Made by a program: the position numbers and the translations under genes
Notes under the pieces: model-generated
What the model was told of the DNA's origin: nothing
The model's database searches: none
What the model saw: only the letters and a program-made list of their open reading frames with translations
Shown here: piece by piece, positions 51,301-56,993 of the stretch
Numbering within the stretch: position 1 is the stretch's first letter
Layout: each line of letters starts with the position of its first letter
DNA from: Alphaproteobacteria bacterium
GTDB taxonomy: Bacteria; Pseudomonadota; Alphaproteobacteria; Ferrovibrionales; Ferrovibrionaceae
Length of the DNA: 64,000 nucleotides
Reading direction: 5' to 3'
Assembly (NCBI GenBank): GCA_018336035.1
Contig: JAGXRD010000081.1
Location: forward strand, 1-64,000

Positions 51301-51736
51301 CGAGCGGTTCCCCGAGGCACTTAATCTGCTGGGCCAGGACCAGTCGCCCGATGCCTTGGCGTTGCGCGCCGAACTGCACTGGCGTGCCAAGGACTGGGTG
51401 GCCTTCGCGCGTGTCGCCGGTTTGCTACTGGGCAATCGCGCCGCCGATCCCACGCCGCTGAACGCGGACGAGCGCAAGCTGGTGCTGCAACTCGCCGTCG
51501 CCCATGCGCTCAGCAACGACACGGCCGGGCTGGATGCTTTGCGTCGCAGCTACGAGCCGCGGTTGCGCGATACCCCGGATGCCGAGACCTTCACTGCGGT
51601 TGTGAGTTCGGTGTCGCGCAATGCCAGCGATCCGCGCCAGCTGGCGGCAACAATCGCGCAGGTCGGGCAGTACGAAGCCTTCATGGGCCGCTATCGTGAT
51701 CGCGTCGCCAAGGGCGGCCTCAGCGCGATCAACTGA
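48368..51736 (+). CDS. Large exported TPR/AMIN-like protein in the flagellar cluster
   Basis: A 1,122-residue protein with a signal-like hydrophobic segment (RVAGLFVTGAIGLALSVSQ), an AMIN-like beta domain at about 60-175 ('HPTYTRLVFDWPERVDFT'), a 120-residue Ala/Pro/Gln linker, a second beta-rich part, and a helical TPR-like C-terminal half (from about 570: 'RLALAQFYSANDMQPEALGV', 'AYLRLGRLTDAANDLESK'). AMIN domains bind peptidoglycan or envelope partners and TPRs mediate assembly. I infer a periplasmic scaffold for motor or secretion parts. AGGGAG precedes the start, and TATAAT lies at 48289. Confidence 0.75.
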   Translation: MATGRGRNESRVAGLFVTGAIGLALSVSQPGSTSAQQANTPPAGTQQPSPPAVTQPPAPATVPTTAPVRLRAGEHPTYTRLVFDWPERVDFTANAEGQQVSVRFERNTPIDLGRLVQFPPRGISGLAVRNDGTASIFSFTMSDGSSLKSWRDGAKVVLDVNRSAEAKAPETPKAETQKAETPKVEAPKPAEPARPAQTQMPAPAQSQAQAAPPAAAAAAPPRLSTGQPAPPPAAAAAPTPAAVPAPAVPAPGQPPATPPRNTAVAPQANTTPAAPQQPMAPAAAPASNGVPLAAPVAGVGTAPLGTFMPAPITDRLSGPPLVPAVDSTRTGPLLNFPWTRPVAVSAFMRNGMLWIVFDRDAVVDLRPITTRDWGGAINGIEQLPVPGMTVLRLSVPSSTTATFARRNAGWQVSINTLQPEQLVARETAPGAIPEDPNALRARLPEIDVRRQLDADGGAKLFFAANDPGTELSVPDPDTGDRLVVIPFAGANAGVPARRDFIELSVLPSFQGFAVQPNTDNLIISRFPRGVEIGTPNGLSLSAPRGVNPRSGTIDILQFSEWRRVDGATYSEQEENLLRRLGVSSANQRQPARLALAQFYSANDMQPEALGVLAKARAEQPDLERDKLYRALRGIAYLRLGRLTDAANDLESKVFDDDPDVLAYRGMLAAERDDWPSARRAFSLAGAAVAKFPPELRAALRLTMARAWLAGGDVNAATAELRALDSDTLSRGQEAEGNYIRGLLADATNKPEEAIRFFDMASGSGDRRARALAEFAKTEMMLNRKLINTQQAIERLDSLRFAWRGGPYEFNLLRRLGELQFAVGDLRSGITTFRQIVKYFPKSPEMPLLSKQMSDEFAKLFLDGGAQSLPPLVALALYYDYRELTPVGPEGDEIIGKLADRLVSVDLLNRAAELLEHQIQYRLRGEARARTGARLAVVYLLDRNPDAALKSLQGTNAQNLSPALQQERRLLEARGLGDLERFPEALNLLGQDQSPDALALRAELHWRAKDWVAFARVAGLLLGNRAADPTPLNADERKLVLQLAVAHALSNDTAGLDALRRSYEPRLRDTPDAETFTAVVSSVSRNASDPRQLAATIAQVGQYEAFMGRYRDRVAKGGLSAIN

Positions 51737-51752
51737 CGGTCGGTATCGATCA

Positions 51753-51775
51753 GACGCCACCCTCAGGGCGGCGTC
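51753..51775. terminator. Hairpin between convergent TPR and fliP genes
   Basis: GACGCCACCC-tca-GGGCGGCGTC (9 of 10 pairs) fills the 37-base gap and touches the fliP stop codon. There is no T-tract on either side, so it may act as a bidirectional barrier or mRNA end stabiliser rather than a classical terminator. Confidence 0.5.
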
Positions 51776-52562
51776 AGCGCGTTATGAAACTCTCGACCAG
51801 TGCGGCGCAGACCAGGTTCCAGCCGTCCACCAGCACGAAGAAGATCAGTTTGAACGGCAGTGAGATCATCACTGGCGGCAGCATCATCATACCCATCGAC
51901 ATCAGGACGCTGGCCACCACCATGTCGACCACAATGAAGGGAATGAACAGCAGGAAGCCGATCTCGAAGGCGCGCTTCAGTTCGCTGATGATGAAGGCGG
52001 GGATCAGCACGCGCAGCTGAATCTGCTCGGGCGTGGCCGGCGGCGCGGCATTGGCAAAGCCGCTGAACAGCGCCAGATCCTTCTCGCGCACATGATTGCG
52101 CATGAATTCATGGAACGGCGCCACCGAGCGGTCGAAGGCGGTGCGCTCGTCGATCTGTTCCTCGATCAGCGGCTGCACGCCTTCATTATAGGCGCGCTCA
52201 AGATACGGCTGCATGATGAAGAAGGTGAGGAACAGCGCCAGACTCATCAGCACGGTATTGGGCGGCGTGCTCTGCGTGCCCATGGCGCTGCGCAGGATCG
52301 ACAGCACCACCACGATACGCACGAAGCTGGTGATGACGACAAGGATCGAGGGCGCCAGCGCCAGTACCGTGGTCAGCGCGACCAGCTGGATCACGCGCCC
52401 CGTGATCGTGCCGCCCTGGCCCAGATCGATATTGACCGACTGCGCCAGCGCGGCCGGCACCATCAGCAGCACTGCCACCAGGCCAAGGCCGAGCGACCAG
52501 GGCAGGGCGCGCCGGCAGTCGGCCAGCAGCACGGCGAATCTTTGACGCATCATCGCGGACAT
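51774..52562 (-). CDS. fliP: Flagellar type III export protein FliP
   Basis: A 262-residue export-gate component with a cleavable signal (WSLGLGLVAVLLMVPAALAQ) and four TM helices. Motifs include 'TSFVRIVVVLSILRSAMGTQ', 'ALFLTFFIMQPYLERAYNEG' and 'LIPAFIISELKRAFEIGF'. Start at ATG 52562 (MSAMMRQRF), overlapping the fliO stop by one base; a further 97 in-frame codons upstream lie in fliO and are not protein. It forms the pore with FliQ and FliR, encoded on the opposite strand at 54820. Confidence 0.95.
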   Translation of the reverse strand: MSAMMRQRFAVLLADCRRALPWSLGLGLVAVLLMVPAALAQSVNIDLGQGGTITGRVIQLVALTTVLALAPSILVVITSFVRIVVVLSILRSAMGTQSTPPNTVLMSLALFLTFFIMQPYLERAYNEGVQPLIEEQIDERTAFDRSVAPFHEFMRNHVREKDLALFSGFANAAPPATPEQIQLRVLIPAFIISELKRAFEIGFLLFIPFIVVDMVVASVLMSMGMMMLPPVMISLPFKLIFFVLVDGWNLVCAALVESFITR

Positions 52563-52969
52563 CAGCGGTCCTGCCCCGGCTTGTCGCGGCCCGGAACACG
52601 CAGCGTCGGCCAGCCGCCAGAGTCTTCTGTTGCCATCGGCGAAGCCGGACGACGCGCTGCGCCTGCACCTGCCGCGGGGGCGACATCGGAAGTGCCGGTT
52701 TTCGCGATAGGAATATTGCTCTCGATCACCAGATCGCCATGCGTGCCGACCAGCAGCAGATGTTCGGTATCGTCGCGGCGCACCAGCACCAGCCGGCGCG
52801 TGCCGTCGACCGGCGCGTTCTCGACCACGCCGATGCGCTGGCCCGCGCGCCATTTCGCGCCGCGCGAGGTGGCGCCGGACAGGGCGCGCGCACCGTAATA
52901 AAACAGCGCCAGCAGCAGCAGCAGGGCGCCGAAGGCGAGAGCGACTTGGGTGAAGTTGATGTTGTCCAT
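52562..52969 (-). CDS. fliO: Flagellar biosynthetic protein FliO
   Basis: A 135-residue protein starting MDNINFTQVALAFGALLLLL, with one TM helix at about 7-27, then a conserved cytosolic stretch 'QRIGVVENAPVDGTRRLVLV' and 'EHLLLVGTHGDLVIESN'. FliO helps assemble the FliP ring. ATG 52969 is preferred, since earlier in-frame codons lack similarity and hydrophobic start. It is coupled to fliP by a TGATG overlap. Confidence 0.9.
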   Translation of the reverse strand: MDNINFTQVALAFGALLLLLALFYYGARALSGATSRGAKWRAGQRIGVVENAPVDGTRRLVLVRRDDTEHLLLVGTHGDLVIESNIPIAKTGTSDVAPAAGAGAARRPASPMATEDSGGWPTLRVPGRDKPGQDR

Positions 52970-53052
52970 ACCGCCTGTCCCTGGTTGGGCGCTACTCTGG
53001 TGGCGGGCCGCGAGTCGGGTCAAGCCAATCGGCCGCCAGCCCGAACCGGGGC

Positions 53053-53352
53053 TCAGGTGCCGGGTTCACGGCCCTGTGTGCGATAGATATAACTGAGGAT
53101 CTCGGCCACCGCGGCGAAAGCCTCGAGCGGGATCAGGGCATCGATATCCAGCTTGGACAGGATTTCGACCAGGTCGGAATCCTTATGGACGCTGACGCCG
53201 TTATCCAGGGCGATTCTGACGATCTGCTCGGCGATAAACCCTTCGCCGGTCGCCACCACGCGCGGCGCATCTTCATGCTCGGTCTCATAACGGAGCGCCA
53301 CCGCCTTCTGCTTTGGCGGTTTTCCGGTATTTTGTGGTGGTTTCTCGGCCAA
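53053..53352 (-). CDS. Small FlhB C-terminal-domain homologue (EscU/YscU/HrcU family), no NPTH
   Basis: A 99-residue soluble protein. 'KAVALRYETEHEDAPRVVAT' through 'FAAVAEILSYIY' parallels the C-terminal FlhBC part of FlhB encoded at 55868 ('HFAVALKYEQGQ' ... 'FRAVAEVISYVM'). The autocleavage motif NPTH of FlhB is missing and no membrane part is present. Similar small proteins occur near flagellar genes and may compete with or regulate FlhBC substrate switching. The start is uncertain: TTG 53352 gives (M)AEKPPQNTGKPPKQ, and GTG 53403 adds 17 residues. It is the first gene of the fliO-fliP unit. Confidence 0.75.
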   Translation of the reverse strand: MAEKPPQNTGKPPKQKAVALRYETEHEDAPRVVATGEGFIAEQIVRIALDNGVSVHKDSDLVEILSKLDIDALIPLEAFAAVAEILSYIYRTQGREPGT

Positions 53353-53368
53353 GCTGCGTCTGACTCGG

Positions 53369-53384
53369 TGGTTGAAAAGTTGCC
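53369..53384 (+). promoter_or_regulatory. Weak sigma-54-like element upstream of flgB
   Basis: TGGTTGAAAAGTTGCC has GG-N10-GC spacing and a perfect TTGC -12 box, but only TGG of the -24 box. It overlaps the 5' end of the divergent flhB-like gene and would give a 118-base leader to flgB. Weaker than the flgI and flgF sites. Confidence 0.3.
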
Positions 53385-53412
53385 CGCTGCGGCATCCTAT
53401 CACGGTCAGGGG

Positions 53413-53427
53413 TTAACCGAATCTTTA
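53413..53427. promoter_or_regulatory. CtrA-type box between the fliO-fliP and flgB units
   Basis: TTAACCGAATCTTTA fits TTAA-N7-TTAA with one mismatch in the second half. It sits in the divergent gap, 86 bases before flgB. Early flagellar export and rod genes of Caulobacter are controlled by CtrA from such sites. Confidence 0.5.
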
Positions 53428-53512
53428 GACCCCGGAGTCAGCCTGCACCCAGTGGAAAAGCCCTCCCGCGGCCTGTTCAGGTCCGGGGCGGAAGAGCGTT
53501 TTAAGGGTCGGC

Positions 53513-53923
53513 ATGGATCTCGACAAGATCAACCTGGTCAAGGCGATTACCCGGCGGATGGACTGGCTGGGCGAACGCCAGCGCGTGCTCGCCGAGAATG
53601 TCGCCAATGCCGATACCCCGGGTTACAAGCCCAAGGACCTGAAGCAGGTCAGCTTCAGCGAACTGGTGCGCGGCAGTCAGCTGTCCGGCGGCGTGGCCGC
53701 CACCCAGGCCGGCCATTTCCGCGGCCTGGCCGGGCGCAGCAGCGACGGCTGGCGCAACAGCACGGCAAAGGGCTATGAAACCTCGCCGAATGGCAACGCG
53801 GTCAATCTCGAGCAGCAGATGATGAATGTTGCCGAGACCCAGGCCGAACACGGATTGATGACCAACCTTTATCGCAAGCAGGTCGGTATGCTGCGTAAGG
53901 CGTTGGGCAACCGCCAGGGCTGA
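53513..53923 (+). CDS. flgB: Flagellar proximal rod protein FlgB
   Basis: A 136-residue axial protein: 'AITRRMDWLGERQRVLAENV' with the rod motif 'NVANADTPGYKPKDLKQVSF', and C-terminal 'VNLEQQMMNVAETQAEHGLM'. It starts the flgB-flgC-fliE-fliQ-fliR-flhB unit, the inner rod and export gate. Confidence 0.95.
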   Translation: MDLDKINLVKAITRRMDWLGERQRVLAENVANADTPGYKPKDLKQVSFSELVRGSQLSGGVAATQAGHFRGLAGRSSDGWRNSTAKGYETSPNGNAVNLEQQMMNVAETQAEHGLMTNLYRKQVGMLRKALGNRQG

Positions 53924-53958
53924 GGCCCGGGCTCACAGGATAGCGACGGAGACGGCGC

Positions 53959-54369
53959 ATGGAACTCAAGAACGCAATGCAGATTTCGGCCTCGGGCATG
54001 CGCGCCCAGGGCGAGCGTCTCAAGATCATTTCCGAAAATCTCGCCAACTCGGACTCGCTCGGCAAGACGCCGGGCGCCGATCCCTATCGCCGCAAGGTCG
54101 TCTCCTTCAAGTCGGAGCTGGACCGCGCGCTGGGTGCCAATCTGGTCAAGGCGCAGAAGCCGCAGCATGACCGGTCGGATTTCGAGCTGAAATACGATCC
54201 GGGCCATCCGTCGGCCAATGCGGACGGCTATGTAAAGATGCCGAACGTGAAGTCGATCGTGGAAATGGCCGACATGCGCGAGGCGCAGCGCACCTACGAA
54301 GCCAACCTGAACGTGATCGACTCGGCCAAGGCGATGCTCAATCGCACCGTCGATCTGTTGCGTCAGTAA
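53959..54369 (+). CDS. flgC: Flagellar proximal rod protein FlgC
   Basis: A 136-residue protein: 'MQISASGMRAQGERLKIISE', rod motif 'NLANSDSLGKTPGADPYRRK', 'NADGYVKMPNVKSIVEMADM' and C-terminal helix 'RTYEANLNVIDSAKAMLNRT'. It lies 35 bases after flgB and 23 before fliE. Confidence 0.96.
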   Translation: MELKNAMQISASGMRAQGERLKIISENLANSDSLGKTPGADPYRRKVVSFKSELDRALGANLVKAQKPQHDRSDFELKYDPGHPSANADGYVKMPNVKSIVEMADMREAQRTYEANLNVIDSAKAMLNRTVDLLRQ

Positions 54370-54392
54370 CCTTTCCCGCGGAGGCTTGAGCC

Positions 54393-54692
54393 ATGGCTGA
54401 TTTACGCATTGCCGATACGCTGGGTCTGGGCAAGGTCCTGGGCGGCGCCGACGCCAGCAAGGTCAAGGGCAGCGGTGGCGGCTTCGGCGAAATGCTGAGC
54501 GAAGCCCTGCAGGATACCGTCAACGCGCAGAAGACCGCCGAGGCCACCTCGGTCAAGGCGGTGAACGGCAAGGCCGACGTGACCGATGTGGTGACGGCCG
54601 TGACCAATGCCGAAATCGCGCTGGATACGGTGGTCGCGGTGCGTGACCGCGTGATCAACGCCTACCAGGAAATCATGCGCATGCCGATCTGA
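54393..54692 (+). CDS. fliE: Flagellar hook-basal body protein FliE
   Basis: A 99-residue MS ring-rod junction protein: 'GGGFGEMLSEALQDTVNAQK', 'VVTAVTNAEIALDTVVAVRD' and C-terminus 'RVINAYQEIMRMPI'. Length and C-terminal helix match FliE. It is followed by a 127-base gap before fliQ, with GGGAGAG/CTCTCCC complementarity but no clear terminator. Confidence 0.95.
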   Translation: MADLRIADTLGLGKVLGGADASKVKGSGGGFGEMLSEALQDTVNAQKTAEATSVKAVNGKADVTDVVTAVTNAEIALDTVVAVRDRVINAYQEIMRMPI

Positions 54693-54819
54693 TCCGCGCT
54701 CTGGGAGAGTCTCTCGGGCGGATCGGAGCAATAATCTTTACTCTCCCCAGTGCGGAACCCCGGGCTGGGCTGGGGTAATGGCGCGCAATCGGGTAAGATC
54801 GGCGGCGGAGACCGAATCG

Positions 54820-55086
54820 ATGACGGCCGTCGAAGTCACAGACGTTATGCGCGAAGCCATCTGGGTGCTGCTCAAGGTAGCCGGCCCGGCCATGATCGTG
54901 AGTCTGGTGATCGGCCTGATCATCTCGCTGTTCCAGGCGGTGACCCAGCTGCAGGAACCGACGCTCACCTTCGTTCCGAAAATCGTGGCCATCTTCGGCG
55001 CCCTGATCCTCACCATGCCCTTCATGATCGGCACGATGGTGACCTTCATGGAGCATCTGGCCCAGAGAATCGCCGGCCTGGAGTAA
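54820..55086 (+). CDS. fliQ: Flagellar type III export protein FliQ
   Basis: An 88-residue protein with two TM hairpins (WVLLKVAGPAMIVSLVIGLI and IVAIFGALILTMPFMIGTMV) and the conserved 'FQAVTQLQEPTLTFVPKI' loop. ATG 54820 (MTAVEVTDVMREA) follows GGCGGCGGAG; 14 upstream in-frame codons are not conserved. It is part of the FliPQR export gate. Confidence 0.95.
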   Translation: MTAVEVTDVMREAIWVLLKVAGPAMIVSLVIGLIISLFQAVTQLQEPTLTFVPKIVAIFGALILTMPFMIGTMVTFMEHLAQRIAGLE

Positions 55087-55092
55087 GCCGCG

Positions 55093-55857
55093 GTGCTGCA
55101 GGACATTGTCGCCGGCAACGTCTATGCCTTTCTGCTGATCTTCAGCCGCCTTGGCTCGGCCATGATGGCGCTGCCGGGCGTCGGCGAGAATTCGTTCCCG
55201 GCGCGGTTTCGCCTCACCGTAGCACTGTTGATGTCCGGTCTGGTCGTGCCGGTGATCGGGCCCACATTGCCGCCGCTGCCGGCGCAGCCGATGCATGTGG
55301 CCTTCCTGGTCATCACCGAGATCGGCTTCGGCATCGCGCTGGGCATCATGATCCGGCTGCTGATGTCGGCCATGCATGTGGCCGGCACGGTGATCGCGCT
55401 GCAGGCCGGCCTGGCCTCGGCCATGCTGTTCGATCCCGCCCAGGGCGGCCAGAGCGTGGTGGTGTCCAGCGCACTGGTCTTCATGGGCATCGTGCTGGTC
55501 TTCGTCACCGATTTGCACCTGCTCAGCCTGCAGGCGGCCTTCGACAGCTATACGCTGTTTCCACCGATGCAGGCGCCGGCCTTCGGCGATTTCGCCACCA
55601 CGGCGGTCAAGATGGTCAGCGAGGGCTTCGCGCTCGGCATGCGGATGGCGGCGCCCTTCATTGTCTACGGCATCGTCTTCAACGTGGCGCTCGGCCTGCT
55701 CAACCGCCTGATGCCGTCGCTGCAGATTTTCTTCATCATGCAGGCGCCGCAGATCGCATTCTCGCTGGTCGTGCTCGGGCTGTCGCTCGGCGCCATCGGG
55801 CTGGTATTCACCGGGCATCTCGAGGAACACATCGCTCAGTTCCTCGTGAAGCGGTAG
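55093..55857 (+). CDS. fliR: Flagellar type III export protein FliR
   Basis: A 254-residue membrane protein with about six TM helices: 'YAFLLIFSRLGSAMMALPGV', 'EIGFGIALGIMIRLLMSAMH', 'FDPAQGGQSVVVSSALVFMG' and 'LQIFFIMQAPQIAFSLVVLG'. It starts at GTG 55093, 6 bases after fliQ. It is the third gate component with FliP and FliQ. Confidence 0.95.
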   Translation: MLQDIVAGNVYAFLLIFSRLGSAMMALPGVGENSFPARFRLTVALLMSGLVVPVIGPTLPPLPAQPMHVAFLVITEIGFGIALGIMIRLLMSAMHVAGTVIALQAGLASAMLFDPAQGGQSVVVSSALVFMGIVLVFVTDLHLLSLQAAFDSYTLFPPMQAPAFGDFATTAVKMVSEGFALGMRMAAPFIVYGIVFNVALGLLNRLMPSLQIFFIMQAPQIAFSLVVLGLSLGAIGLVFTGHLEEHIAQFLVKR

Positions 55858-55867
55858 GAGGAAGGGC

Positions 55868-56971
55868 ATGTCGGAAGACGCTGACCCAGAATCCAAAACC
55901 GAAGACCCTTCCGGGAAACGACTTCAGGACGCAGTCGAGAAGGGCAACGTCGCCAAGTCGATGGAAATCGGCTACTGGTTCACCTTCCTGGCGGCCAGTA
56001 TCGCGCTGTGGATGCTCTCCGACACGCTCACCAGCCGCATTGTGTCCTCCACCACGATTTTCTTCAGCCAGCCGCATCTGATCCCGATCGATCCCAGTCA
56101 TCTGGCCCGCATCACCGTCGATGTCACGCTGGCGATCGGCCTGGCGCTCGGGCCGATCATCGGGCTTTTCGTGATCGCCAGCGTGGGCGCCAGCCTGCTG
56201 CAGAATCCGTTTCACGTCAGTCTCGAAAAGATCAAGCCGGATTTCAACAAGCTGTCGCCGATGGCCGGCCTGAAGCGCATGATCGGCGTGCAGAACATGG
56301 TCGAGTTCGTCAAGAACATCATCAAGATTTTGGTGATTGGCGGCATCCTGCTGGTCATTCTGCTGCCCGAACTCGATGAGCTTGAAGTCCTGATCGACCT
56401 CGATCTCAGCGTCGTGCTGCCGCTCTGCCTCAAGATCGTCGCCAAGCTGGTCGGTGCGCTGCTCGGCATCATGTTCGTGGTGGCCGTCGCCGACTATCTG
56501 TACCAGCGCTACAACTACATGAAGAACCTCCGCATGACCAAGCAGGAGGTCAAGGAAGAGTATAAGGAGATCGAAGGCGACCCGCATATCAAGGCGAAGC
56601 TGCGGCAGTTGCGCATCCAGCGTTCACGCCAGCGCATGATGGCGGCCGTGCCGAAGGCCAGCGTGGTGGTCACCAACCCGACGCATTTTGCTGTCGCGCT
56701 CAAATATGAGCAGGGGCAGTCGGAGGCTCCGATCGTGGTGGCCAAGGGCGCCGACAACATCGCCTTCCGCATCCGCGAGATTGCCACCCAGAACGAGGTG
56801 CCGATCGTGGAGAATCCGCCGCTGGCCCGCGCGCTCTACAAGGTGGAGCTGGAGCAGGAAATACCGGTCGAGCATTTCCGTGCGGTGGCCGAGGTGATCT
56901 CCTACGTCATGAAGCTGAAGGACGGCATCCAGAGCAAATACGACCCCAAGGTCGAGACGGTCGAGGACTAG
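55868..56971 (+). CDS. flhB: Flagellar export switch protein FlhB
   Basis: A 367-residue protein with four TM helices and a cytosolic switch domain. The N-terminus 'DADPESKTEDPSGKRLQDAV' and autocleavage site N270-P-T-H273 are intact, followed by 'FAVALKYEQGQSEAPIVVA'. FlhB switches export from rod/hook to filament substrates. It ends the export operon, 22 bases before the hybrid kinase. Confidence 0.97.
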   Translation: MSEDADPESKTEDPSGKRLQDAVEKGNVAKSMEIGYWFTFLAASIALWMLSDTLTSRIVSSTTIFFSQPHLIPIDPSHLARITVDVTLAIGLALGPIIGLFVIASVGASLLQNPFHVSLEKIKPDFNKLSPMAGLKRMIGVQNMVEFVKNIIKILVIGGILLVILLPELDELEVLIDLDLSVVLPLCLKIVAKLVGALLGIMFVVAVADYLYQRYNYMKNLRMTKQEVKEEYKEIEGDPHIKAKLRQLRIQRSRQRMMAAVPKASVVVTNPTHFAVALKYEQGQSEAPIVVAKGADNIAFRIREIATQNEVPIVENPPLARALYKVELEQEIPVEHFRAVAEVISYVMKLKDGIQSKYDPKVETVED

Positions 56972-56993
56972 GTGGGCGAGGAATGAACCCGTC

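Noticed and set aside
48272-51379. A 1,035-codon minus-strand open frame opposite the TPR gene
   Set aside because: Arg/Gln/His-rich composition without recognisable domains; the plus-strand frame has a signal, domains and a ribosome site.
52563-52853. 97-codon N-terminal extension of FliP
   Set aside because: This stretch is out-of-frame fliO sequence (Arg/Ala-rich); the true start with signal peptide is at 52562.
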